64,000 nt of DNA, taken from UBA2336 sp964419145 (GTDB taxonomy: Bacteria; Bacteroidota; Bacteroidia; Cytophagales; Cyclobacteriaceae). Below, in pieces: positions 56,842 through 64,000 of the stretch (position 1 is its first letter; every line of letters starts with the position of its first letter). The notes under the pieces are model-generated. The model saw only the letters and a program-made list of their open reading frames with translations, was not told the origin of the DNA and did no database searches. Location of the stretch: the NCBI GenBank assembly GCA_964419145.1, contig CAYQOM010000010.1, positions 49,892 through 113,891 of the forward strand, in the 5' to 3' direction. The position numbers and the translations under genes were made by a program.

Positions 56842-58380
56842 ATGAAAAAGATTTTACCGATAAAATTTATCATCCTTTTATGCTGCACGGTTTTGTCGTG
56901 CGAAGAAGAGTTGCCTCGGTTTGCGAACTATGAGTCGTACCTGTTTTCAACAGTTGATGAAGACGGGGGAACATGGACACCGGTCTTGTTGGCTTCGCCA
57001 GATCAAGTGTTGATTGATGAACCCGATGATGTATCATCTCCTGCCTATCAGGAGGAATTGACTGAATTGAAATCGGTAACCTCAAACCTGAGCAGCCAGC
57101 AACGAAAAGCTGTAACCTATTGGACGAACAATCCTGTACTGCGTTGGAACGAAATTGCGCTGGAGCTAATCGCCAAATACAACCTGATACCCGGCCCAAA
57201 CCCGGATGGAACCTACACCCTTCCCAATCCGGCAAATCCTGATGGTCCTCCTCCTTTTCCATTCGCCCATCCACCGTATGCCGCTCGTGCACTTGCTTAT
57301 TTGAGTGTGGCTCAGTATGACGGACTTATTTCGGCATGGCATTACAAATACGTATATAATCGTGAGTCCCCCTACGAAGTCGACAGTTCCATTCCTGTTG
57401 CTTACATAAAAAACAACATTCCATCGTATCCTGCAGATGGTGCCGTAATAGCGGCAGCTTCGCGCGATATTTTATCAGCCATGTTTCCGCTTGAAAAGGA
57501 TTATCTCGCTGAACGCGCAGAAGAACATATGCAAAGTTTGATGTGGGCCGGTATGCATGTGGAGAGTGACATTACAGCAGGTGAGTACCTGGGTGAGGAA
57601 GTGGCGAAGGTGGGCTTGGCTCGGGCAGGGAATGACGGCATGAAGAATGCACAATGCCCCAAGCCGGTATCGGACTCTATTGCTGCATCTGCGTTTGACC
57701 GCTATGGATGGAAATGGGAAAACCTGGAGATACCCAAGCGACCGGTGGGCTTAACCCCATTGTATGGCCAGGTACAAATGTGGAGCATTGATAATGTAGA
57801 AGACGTTCGACCAGGACCGCCACCGGCAATAGGCTCACCTGAGTATGAAGAAGATGTCAAGCTTCTAAAGGATATGGCAAAAAACAGAACAGAAGAAAGA
57901 AGGCGTATTGCGAATTTTTGGCAAGATGGATTAGGCACGTATACTCCGCCTGGTCATTGGAACAGATTTGCCAAAGAGTTCCTTATCAAATACAACGTAA
58001 GTCCGTTGCGGTCGGCACGGACATTTGCCTATTTAAACATGGCGATGATGGATGGGGGCATTAGCTGCTGGGATGCCAAATATTATTATCACTATCCACG
58101 ACCGATCCAAACCATTTCAGGGTTTACCACAATTGCAGGCACGCCTAATTTCCCGAGTTATACGTCTGGCCACAGTGTTTTCTCTGCTGCGGGAGCAGAG
58201 GTGTTGGCTTATATTTTTCCGCAGGAAGCACAACGCGTACGCGCATGGGCGCTTGAAGCAGCCATGTCGCGGGTGTATGGCGGAATACACTGGTCCTTTG
58301 ACGCAACAGTAGGCACGCAACAAGGTATTGATGTTGCCAGCTATACCGTTGCCAGGGCTATGGATGATGGAGCTGATTAA
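56842..58380 (+). CDS. vanadium-dependent haloperoxidase / PAP2-family lipoprotein
   Basis: 512 residues with lipobox Cys20 (CTVLSCEEELP). The PAP2/haloperoxidase phosphate- or vanadate-binding motifs are all present in the C-terminal half: KYYYHYPRP (K-x6-RP), FPSYTSGHSVFSAAG (PSGH), and SRVYGGIHWSFDA (SR-x5-H-x3-D). The N-terminal half is a helical domain of the vanadium haloperoxidase superfamily with a Pro-rich stretch. It could oxidise halides with peroxide or act as a phosphatase; motifs do not decide. Co-transcribed with the barrel gene, terminator at 58405. Confidence 0.88.
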   Translation: MKKILPIKFIILLCCTVLSCEEELPRFANYESYLFSTVDEDGGTWTPVLLASPDQVLIDEPDDVSSPAYQEELTELKSVTSNLSSQQRKAVTYWTNNPVLRWNEIALELIAKYNLIPGPNPDGTYTLPNPANPDGPPPFPFAHPPYAARALAYLSVAQYDGLISAWHYKYVYNRESPYEVDSSIPVAYIKNNIPSYPADGAVIAAASRDILSAMFPLEKDYLAERAEEHMQSLMWAGMHVESDITAGEYLGEEVAKVGLARAGNDGMKNAQCPKPVSDSIAASAFDRYGWKWENLEIPKRPVGLTPLYGQVQMWSIDNVEDVRPGPPPAIGSPEYEEDVKLLKDMAKNRTEERRRIANFWQDGLGTYTPPGHWNRFAKEFLIKYNVSPLRSARTFAYLNMAMMDGGISCWDAKYYYHYPRPIQTISGFTTIAGTPNFPSYTSGHSVFSAAGAEVLAYIFPQEAQRVRAWALEAAMSRVYGGIHWSFDATVGTQQGIDVASYTVARAMDDGAD

Positions 58381-58404
58381 ACAGTTCATATAGTGTTAAA
58401 CAGG

Positions 58405-58436
58405 TGAGGGGCCAGGGGTGGCCCCTCATTATTTTT
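58405..58436 (+). terminator. strong intrinsic terminator
   Basis: TGAGGGGCCA (58405-58414) pairs exactly with TGGCCCCTCA (58419-58428) around a GGGG loop, followed by TTATTTTT. Ends the haloperoxidase operon. Confidence 0.9.
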
Positions 58437-58450
58437 AACGCTTTCAAAAT

Positions 58451-59278
58451 CTAGGCCATCACCGCCAGCATCAAAAAAATGGGTTGGCTGAGCGCAGCGT
58501 CACCCTTCACCTGAATTTTCTTTTTCGCATCCTCAGCAGATAATCCTTTGGTGAATAATTTCCACGCAGTATCGGGGTCGAGGGAAATTGTAGTGTGCGG
58601 TGTCACATGATCTTTTTCGAAAGACCATGTATTATTGGTGCGCACAATCTGCCATGAGTGGCTAACTTCTGAAGTTACCTCAACACGAATACAGGTGCCG
58701 TCTGCTGCATGTGTATTTCGGTACGCATGCGGCAGGGCTTGCATAAACGTTTCAATAAGCGGAGCAAAAAAATCATCCGTCATGATACCAGGCTTACCCA
58801 CTGCGTCTCGGATTTGTTGTTGGTGATGCCACTTCTCGGTGTATTCGCGGGCAATGTGAAACCAGTTGGGTGATTCGGTTTGTCCGGCCCAACTCACAGC
58901 AAACATGGCGGGTTTAAACGGATCAAGTTTACGGAGTTGTTCAATATAAAGTGGCCCTGTACTTTGCAATAGATCGGTAAGGAGAGTTGGGCTTAACCGT
59001 TTTGCAGCTTGTACAAAATCGGCATTGAGTCGGTTCAGGTAATCCACCAGATCGTGGTATGAATTGATAGTATCCGGAGGATCACCAAAATATTGGTCGC
59101 GCATTTGCGAAATCACACGCAGGTTTCCATCCAGCAGGTGTGCTGCAATGTCTTTTACAGTCCAAAGTCGTGCAAGCGTAGGTTTGTTCCATTCCGTTGC
59201 GTTTAATGACCGTAACAACTCGATCAGTTTCTTATCGAGTTCAGGAAAAAGATGAAGTGTTGGAATGGGAATCGTCAT
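58451..59278 (-). CDS. DinB-like / maleylpyruvate-isomerase-N-type protein
   Basis: 275 residues. The N-terminal ~175 residues form a DinB-like four-helix bundle of the mycothiol-dependent isomerase type (WNKPTLARLWTVKDIAAHLL with a metal-ligand His, EYTEKWHHQQQIRDAVG with two more His). The C-terminal ~100 residues (DGTCIRVEVTSEVSHSWQIV to AALSQPIFLMLAV) resemble the SCP2-like or TIGR03083 C-terminal domain. Bacteroidota lack mycothiol, so the thiol substrate would be another. Divergent from the NnrS-like gene with a 92-bp spacer. Confidence 0.78.
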   Translation of the reverse strand: MTIPIPTLHLFPELDKKLIELLRSLNATEWNKPTLARLWTVKDIAAHLLDGNLRVISQMRDQYFGDPPDTINSYHDLVDYLNRLNADFVQAAKRLSPTLLTDLLQSTGPLYIEQLRKLDPFKPAMFAVSWAGQTESPNWFHIAREYTEKWHHQQQIRDAVGKPGIMTDDFFAPLIETFMQALPHAYRNTHAADGTCIRVEVTSEVSHSWQIVRTNNTWSFEKDHVTPHTTISLDPDTAWKLFTKGLSAEDAKKKIQVKGDAALSQPIFLMLAVMA

Positions 59279-59370
59279 ACAAAAATTCAGATGGTAAATT
59301 AATGAATAGTAGTGACGTTTGAATCACTTTACTGATATGCTTAAGTTTACCTGTATCAATTTCAGTTTTT

Positions 59371-60435
59371 GTGAAACACGCATACCGGTTTTTCTTTTTG
59401 CTTCTTGCTTTTGCAAACCTCATGGTTGGGATGTTGGCAGGGTTGGGAAGGCTCGGCTGGTCAGTGCCCGTACCGGAAGCATATGCCCATCATGGCGCCA
59501 TTATGGTTGGCGGATTTTTAGGAAGCCTGATTGCGCTTGAAAAAGTGATTCCATTGAAGAAGCCGTTGTTTTTTATCGGGCCATTTCTTAGTGCGGCCAG
59601 TATACTGGTATTTATAGCAGGCCATTTTCATGCGGCTGTTATCATGTTGATTGTTGCCGGAATCGTTTTTATGATGGTGTATAGCCTGTACCTCAGGAAG
59701 CAATACACGAACTATTTGGTTGTGGCATTTTTTGGTGCTGCATGCTGGACGGTAGGTAACGTATTGCTGCTGTGGAAAAAGTTTTATCCCATGGCCTTTC
59801 CCTGGTGGATGGCATTTTTGTTGTTCACGATTGTTTCTGAACGACTGGAGCTAACCAAGTTTTTGCCGGTAACGCGACAAATGAAGCGTGTACTGCTCGC
59901 TCTCCTAGCATTTTTTTTAGTGGGTGTCATCATGCCGTTTCATTCAGCAGGTACATACGTGAGCGGCATGGCTATGGTGTGCATCAGCGTGTGGCTGTTG
60001 CGGTATGATGTAATCCGGATAACCCTGCACAAGCAAGGGCTTGCCAGGTTTACGGCTACGGCTTTATTGATTGGGTATTTTTGTTTGTTGTTGCAGGGCA
60101 TCTTTTTAATGACGTTGAACAACGTTTCGCTTGGCTACGACATTACCGTGCATACGTTTTTCCTGGGGTTTGTATTCTCCATGATCTTCGCCCACGGCCC
60201 GATCATTTTGCCGGGTGTACTGGGCCTTACGGTAAAGCCCTATCATCCGTTGTTTTATGTGCCGTTAGCCGGATTGATTTTTTCACTCGCGATGCGGATT
60301 GCCGCGAACGTGACATTAATCGATTTTTCGTGGCGCGCCATCAGCGGATGGACTTCAGCAGGAAGTATTCTGCTTTATTTTTTGATGATGTTGGTAACCA
60401 CTGTGAAAGCCATTCGTCATGCAACAACTGCTTAA
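59371..60435 (+). CDS. NnrS-like polytopic membrane protein
   Basis: 354 residues from GTG at 59371 (the first codons read MKHAYRFFFLLLAF). About ten to twelve membrane helices with conserved His: AYAHHGAIMVGGFLGSLIAL and DITVHTFFLGFVFSMIFAHG. This arrangement resembles the NnrS family of heme- and copper-containing membrane proteins linked to nitric-oxide tolerance. It overlaps the next gene by 17 bp, so the two are translationally coupled. Heme or copper binding is inference from the His pattern. Confidence 0.65.
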   Translation: MKHAYRFFFLLLAFANLMVGMLAGLGRLGWSVPVPEAYAHHGAIMVGGFLGSLIALEKVIPLKKPLFFIGPFLSAASILVFIAGHFHAAVIMLIVAGIVFMMVYSLYLRKQYTNYLVVAFFGAACWTVGNVLLLWKKFYPMAFPWWMAFLLFTIVSERLELTKFLPVTRQMKRVLLALLAFFLVGVIMPFHSAGTYVSGMAMVCISVWLLRYDVIRITLHKQGLARFTATALLIGYFCLLLQGIFLMTLNNVSLGYDITVHTFFLGFVFSMIFAHGPIILPGVLGLTVKPYHPLFYVPLAGLIFSLAMRIAANVTLIDFSWRAISGWTSAGSILLYFLMMLVTTVKAIRHATTA

Positions 60436-61588
60436 ACTTCCCCTGCTATTTTTCTTTGTGGCTTCGGTGGTTGGTGTTTTACTGCGTTGGCACCAGGTTT
60501 ACCCGGTTGAGGGTTTTGTTTATCCGTACTGGCTACACGCACACTCACACCTGATGTTTTTAGGATGGGTTTTCAATGCGTTGGTCGTTAACGCAGTCGT
60601 TCAATTTTTACCTGATGCGCCTGTAAAACGCTACACAAAAATTATCTGGTTATTGAATGCATTGGTACTGGGTATGCTTATCTCGTTTCCGCTTCAGGGT
60701 TATGGTGTTTATTCCATCATCATCTCAACCTTGCATACGATGGTAGCGGTTATTTTTATTGTCTATTTCTTTCGTGCTACCCGTTACACTGTTTTTCATG
60801 AAGTGCAGTACATGAAAGTTGCTTTCGGGTTCTTCATTCTGTCGGCTGCAGGGCCATTTGCGTTAGGCGCGTTGATGGCTAACGGATTGGGACAAACGCC
60901 AGCGTATCATCTTGCGGTGTATTACTACCTGCATTTTCAATACAACGGTGTATTCCTGTTTGGTGCACTGGCGTTGTTTTACCGGTTACTGCGCCAAAAG
61001 GAAGTGGTTGTTCATGAGGTACTGGCGCAACGCGGAAAAATGTTTTTGACTCTTTCCTGTTTGCTCACCTATGCGTTGTCGGCATTGTGGTTACAACCGT
61101 CTGTAGTCGTGTATGTCATTGGACTGGTGGGAGCCTTGCTTCAATTTATTGCGTTTGGTTTTATTTATTTGTCGGTATATCAGGATGGAATTAATTTATT
61201 GCAGAAATTTTCGAAGCCAGCCAGGGTATTTTTTGTGTTGGCAGCCACCTCATTGGTTGTAAAACTGGTTCTTCAACTTGTATCCGTTGTTCCGGTTGTA
61301 GCACAACTGGCATTTGACGTTCGGTTTTATGTGATCGCTTACCTGCACCTTGTTTTGATTGGGGTAGTTTCATTCTTTTTGTTCGGATGGTATCATGAGC
61401 AAGGGTATTTGAAAAATGTATCACGGGTAATTCTTTATCTATTGATTCTGGCATTCGTTGCATCTGAAACCGCAATGATATTGGTGGGATTAATTTCATT
61501 GGATGTGATTCATGCGATCATTCTTTTTTCTTCTGTAGCAATGAGTGTAGCGATCGGTGTGTATGCAGCCCGACAAAAGGAAGCGTAG
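60419..61588 (+). CDS. heme-copper-oxidase-subunit-I-like membrane protein
   Basis: 389 residues, about 12 membrane helices. His motifs sit in three places: WLHAHSHLMFLGWVF (helix 2), VYYYLHFQYNGVFLFG (helix 6) and IAYLHLVLIGVVSFFLFG (helix 10), a spacing reminiscent of the heme and copper ligands of cytochrome oxidase subunit I, though shorter than a true subunit. Close relatives are usually annotated as hypothetical. Overlaps the NnrS-like gene by 17 bp; the next gene (TonB receptor) has its own promoter 8 bp after its stop. No cytochrome c or subunit II is near, so an assembly, heme- or copper-handling role is as likely as an oxidase. Confidence 0.6.
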   Translation: MQQLLKLPLLFFFVASVVGVLLRWHQVYPVEGFVYPYWLHAHSHLMFLGWVFNALVVNAVVQFLPDAPVKRYTKIIWLLNALVLGMLISFPLQGYGVYSIIISTLHTMVAVIFIVYFFRATRYTVFHEVQYMKVAFGFFILSAAGPFALGALMANGLGQTPAYHLAVYYYLHFQYNGVFLFGALALFYRLLRQKEVVVHEVLAQRGKMFLTLSCLLTYALSALWLQPSVVVYVIGLVGALLQFIAFGFIYLSVYQDGINLLQKFSKPARVFFVLAATSLVVKLVLQLVSVVPVVAQLAFDVRFYVIAYLHLVLIGVVSFFLFGWYHEQGYLKNVSRVILYLLILAFVASETAMILVGLISLDVIHAIILFSSVAMSVAIGVYAARQKEA

Positions 61589-61595
61589 CCAACGT

Positions 61596-61627
61596 ATTGG
61601 CATTGTGCCAATCGTGTCCTACTTTTG
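61596..61627 (+). promoter_or_regulatory. promoter with overlapping operator upstream of the TonB receptor
   Basis: TTG (61597-61599), a 20-bp spacer and TACTTTTG (61620-61627) match the Bacteroidota promoter form TTG-N20-TAnnTTTG. The perfect inverted repeat ATTGGCA-TTG-TGCCAAT (61596-61612) covers the -33 box. The ATG of the receptor lies 20 nt past the -7 box. Most likely repressor binding site, regulator unknown. Confidence 0.65.
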
Positions 61628-61647
61628 CACGCTTTAAAACCCAACTC

Positions 61648-63471
61648 ATGAAACCCCTGTTGATTGTTGCGATTTCTTTATTGATAGCTTTACCTGTTGT
61701 AGCTCAACAAGATACCACACGCGTACTCAATGAAGTGCCTGTTTTTGCCAACCGCATCCAAACCGGATTCAACGAAACTTCGGCCAGTGTAATTGTAATC
61801 AATGCGGCACAGCTTCAGCACACGCCTGCAATCAGTGTAGCTGATGCACTTCATTATTATGCTGGTGTGGATATGCGTCAGCGTGGCGCCAATGGTGTGC
61901 AGGCAGATGCCGGTATCCGCGGCAGCACATTCGACCAGGTATTGATTTTAATTAACGGTATTAAAATCAGCGACATGCAAACCGGTCACCACTCCATGAA
62001 CCTGCCTATTGATATGGATAACGTGGAGCGCATTGAAATATTAAAGGGACCTGCTGCGCGTGTATTTGGTCAGAATGCGTTTGCCGGGGCCATCAACATC
62101 ATCACCAAAAATCCGGAAGAAACATTTGTGAAACTGCAGGCTGTGGCCGGTGAGAATGGATTAGGAGGCGGCCGACTCTCTGCTTCATTGTATGAAAATG
62201 GGGTAGGGCATTACCTTTCAGCCAGTCGCGATTTTTCGGATGGGTATAAGTACAACACCGATTATGTGATCTCCAATTATTTTTATCAAGCCGGTTGGCA
62301 AAACGCAATCGGGAAGTTCAGTCTGCTCACAGGATTAACCGACAGAAGTTTTGGTGCAAACGGATTTTATGCCAGCGCAGCGTTTCAGGATCAATATGAA
62401 TCGGTACAGACAAGTTTGACAGCTTTGTCGTTGCAAACCAATCCTCGCGAACACATCCGCATTGATCACCGATTGTATTGGAGACGCAATCAGGATGAAT
62501 ATATTTTTAACAAAAACAATCCTACAGCTTATCGTAATCTGCATACCAACAACACCGTTGGGTACGAAGTGAACGCATCGATCAACAGCAAAACCGGTAT
62601 TACCGGAATGGGTATTGATGTGAACTATTTAAAACTAACCAGTAACAATCTGGGCGATCACAACCGTACGGTCGCTACCTTGTTTTTGGAACATCGGTTT
62701 GAATTCATGAACAAAAGGTTCGATGTGACACCTGGCGTTCAACTAAACCATTATTCAGATTTTGGCACTAATGTTTTTCCCGGAATAGATGTTGGCTACG
62801 TGCTGACGAATAAAGTGAAGGCATACGCCAATTGGGGGTACACCTATCGCGTGCCCTCTTATACAGATTTGTATTACAGCGATCCAGCCAACTTGGGAAA
62901 CCCCGATCTGCAACCGGAGTATGCACTTTCATACGAAGCGGGCTTGAAGTTGTTGAATATTGCCGGACTAACTGCACAGACAAGTTACTTTGTTCGTAAT
63001 GGCAATCGTATCATCGATAGGACAAGAGAAAGTGAAGACGATCGATGGCGACCATATAACCTGATTGGAGTAGATATGCACGGAGTGGATATGAGCATCA
63101 GCTATGCTTTTCCAAAGATTAATTTTTTACATCGGCTTGATGTTGGATACACATACATCGATGCGGAAACGCAAAAAGAAGTAGCAAACTCCCGCTATGC
63201 GTTGGATAACCTGAACCACCAGGTAGTGGGTTCGGTTACATTGAAATTAGGTAAACAATTTTTCGCCAGCTATTATTTCCGTTTTGTTGATCGTGCAGCT
63301 ATGGATGACTACATGCTTTCCGATTTGCGTCTGAATTGGAGCAACAATTCGTGGTCGGTTTTTGCGGATGTTACCAACATGTTCAACCAGACCTACCAGG
63401 AAACCAACCTTGTCGTGATGCCGGGGCGTTGGGCAAAGCTGGGCGTGAGTTATACCATTCGGAAAAGTTAG
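61648..63471 (+). CDS. TonB-dependent receptor
   Basis: 607 residues from ATG 61648 (MKPLLIVAISLLIALPVVAQ); an upstream start would run through the operator. A short TonB box region (DTTRVLNEVPVFANR), plug with GIRGSTFDQVLILINGIKIS and GAINIITKNP, and a 22-strand barrel ending NMFNQTYQETNLVVMPGRWA then KLGVSYTIRKS. No carboxypeptidase-like domain. The class is that of B12/siderophore/copper receptors; ligand unproven. Next to two His-rich membrane proteins and a CxxC protein, copper or heme uptake is worth testing. Confidence 0.88.
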   Translation: MKPLLIVAISLLIALPVVAQQDTTRVLNEVPVFANRIQTGFNETSASVIVINAAQLQHTPAISVADALHYYAGVDMRQRGANGVQADAGIRGSTFDQVLILINGIKISDMQTGHHSMNLPIDMDNVERIEILKGPAARVFGQNAFAGAINIITKNPEETFVKLQAVAGENGLGGGRLSASLYENGVGHYLSASRDFSDGYKYNTDYVISNYFYQAGWQNAIGKFSLLTGLTDRSFGANGFYASAAFQDQYESVQTSLTALSLQTNPREHIRIDHRLYWRRNQDEYIFNKNNPTAYRNLHTNNTVGYEVNASINSKTGITGMGIDVNYLKLTSNNLGDHNRTVATLFLEHRFEFMNKRFDVTPGVQLNHYSDFGTNVFPGIDVGYVLTNKVKAYANWGYTYRVPSYTDLYYSDPANLGNPDLQPEYALSYEAGLKLLNIAGLTAQTSYFVRNGNRIIDRTRESEDDRWRPYNLIGVDMHGVDMSISYAFPKINFLHRLDVGYTYIDAETQKEVANSRYALDNLNHQVVGSVTLKLGKQFFASYYFRFVDRAAMDDYMLSDLRLNWSNNSWSVFADVTNMFNQTYQETNLVVMPGRWAKLGVSYTIRKS

Positions 63472-63523
63472 TGAATGATTTAACCGGTTTCAGCGTTTAG
63501 CAAGAGAACCCATCATAACACAA

Positions 63524-63838
63524 ATGGAAACTTCTTTTACACCTGTTGATTATGTGTATCGCGAAATCATAGAAGAAGCTATTGCTTCCGGAAAACGGGG
63601 AAAGGTTTTCTTTTTTGAAAAACCCGGTGTAGTGGAAGAAGCAGAGGGGCAGGTTGTGCAGCTGGAAGAAATTGCGGGAAAGGGATTGTTCATTCACCTC
63701 GATTCGCACGCAGCTGTTCGCATCGACCGCATTATCACCTTATTTGGTAAGCCCGGTGCCGCCTTTGATGAATACGATGCCTACGCCAACCAATGCCTCG
63801 ATTGTAAAGGTGGGTATGATGAAACGAAGTTGGACTAA
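63524..63838 (+). CDS. small CxxC protein, unknown function
   Basis: 104 residues, soluble, no signal peptide. The C-terminal ANQCLDCKGG is a CxxC motif; the body is a small beta-rich domain (GKVFFFEKPGVVEEAEG, LFIHLDSHAAVRIDRIITLF). 52 bp after the TonB receptor, so probably co-transcribed with it. Family not recognised; a metal- or redox-binding role is suggested only by CxxC. Confidence 0.6.
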   Translation: METSFTPVDYVYREIIEEAIASGKRGKVFFFEKPGVVEEAEGQVVQLEEIAGKGLFIHLDSHAAVRIDRIITLFGKPGAAFDEYDAYANQCLDCKGGYDETKLD

Positions 63839-63871
63839 CGCCAGAGTTTCTTAAGTCGTGCCCAAGTTTGC

Positions 63872-63903
63872 TTTGTGAGTTCGTTTCAGAGTTAGTAATA
63901 TTG
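63872..63903 (+). promoter_or_regulatory. promoter of the tRNA-Pro gene
   Basis: TTTG (63872-63875), a 20-nt spacer and TAATATTG (63896-63903) resemble the Bacteroidota promoter, with the same spacing as at 61597-61627. The expected start of transcription lies about 13 nt before the tRNA. Confidence 0.45.
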
Positions 63904-63922
63904 CAGCCCATTTAGGGGAGTT

Positions 63923-63997
63923 CGGGGTGTAGCGCAGCCCGGTTAGCGCACCACGTTAGGGACGTGGGGGTCGGAAGTTCGAATCTTCTCACCCCGA
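63923..63997 (+). tRNA. tRNA-Pro, apparent anticodon AGG
   Basis: Acceptor CGGGGTG/CACCCCG, D arm GCGC...GCGC with GGTTA, anticodon stem CCACG/CGTGG with loop TTAGGGA, T arm GGAAG TTCGAAT CTTCT, discriminator A. The overall form (CGGGGTGTAGCGCAG, TTxGGGA loop, GGGTCGGA) is that of bacterial tRNA-Pro. The first anticodon base is A, where CGG, GGG or TGG is usual. CCA is not encoded (CAA). Confidence 0.85.
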
Positions 63998-64000
63998 CAA

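Overview
The window comes from a chromosome of a Gram-negative Bacteroidota bacterium, most likely a free-living member of the order Cytophagales (inference from content, not from a marker gene). The signs are many lipoproteins with a lipobox Cys, two TonB-dependent receptors (one with an N-terminal carboxypeptidase-regulatory-like domain), a LytS/LytTR two-component pair, HYC_CC_PP, DUF3347 and DUF4260 families, Bacteroidota promoters of the TTG-N20-TAnnTTTG type, weak Shine-Dalgarno use, and abundant Bacteroidota-style interspersed inverted repeats. There is no rRNA, CRISPR array or prophage.

Layout. 1-9.3 kb is a minus-strand copper/heavy-metal export block: a DUF2911 lipoprotein (cut by the window edge), a DUF3347 lipoprotein, a CusB-like adaptor fused to the same DUF3347 domain, a TolC-like channel, a CusA-like RND pump, a small Cys-rich HYC_CC_PP protein and two HMA chaperone-like proteins. 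9.3-13.6 kb holds a beta-sandwich lipoprotein and an operon of a two-domain Ig-like lipoprotein, an ECF sigma factor and a protein with an inner-membrane helix plus an outer-membrane barrel (a dual-membrane anti-sigma factor layout). 13.8-17.8 kb holds DinB, DUF4345, a Crp/Fnr regulator and the copper ATPase CopA. An AraC regulator with its own HMA domain (38.2 kb) and CutC (48.6 kb) extend the metal theme.

17.8-24.9 kb is the most accessory part: an AT-rich orphan KAP-type P-loop NTPase between inverted 9-mers, then a REP-associated transposase (RAYT) with its REP hairpins, an unknown gene, and a GH3 beta-glucosidase. 24.9-35.3 kb holds hydrolases, small membrane and lipoproteins, an FtsX/MacB-type permease, thioredoxin and a head-GIN protein. 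35.3-49.4 kb holds an AAA ATPase of the CbbX group with a duplicated N-terminal domain, asparagine synthase, two tandem DUF1080 lipoproteins, an FAD-linked oxidase, an NlpC/P60 lipoprotein, a Tat-exported glycosylasparaginase and cutC. Two nearly identical inverted MITE-like repeats bracket 37.6-41.8 kb.

49.5-64 kb holds a TonB receptor with an extra C-terminal domain, the LytS/LytTR pair, a tRNA-Ala(GGC) flanked by two tRNA-Ala fragments whose loops carry palindrome insertions, a vanadium-haloperoxidase-like lipoprotein, and a cluster of two polytopic histidine-containing membrane proteins (NnrS-like and heme-copper-oxidase-like), a TonB receptor with a clear operator/promoter, and a small CxxC protein. 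A tRNA-Pro with an apparent AGG anticodon ends the window.

Together the genes describe envelope metal handling (periplasmic export, cytosolic chaperones, P-type ATPase, metal-sensing regulator) and outer-membrane stress sensing, with a scatter of short inverted repeats that have entered intergenic spaces, tRNA copies and at least one coding sequence.
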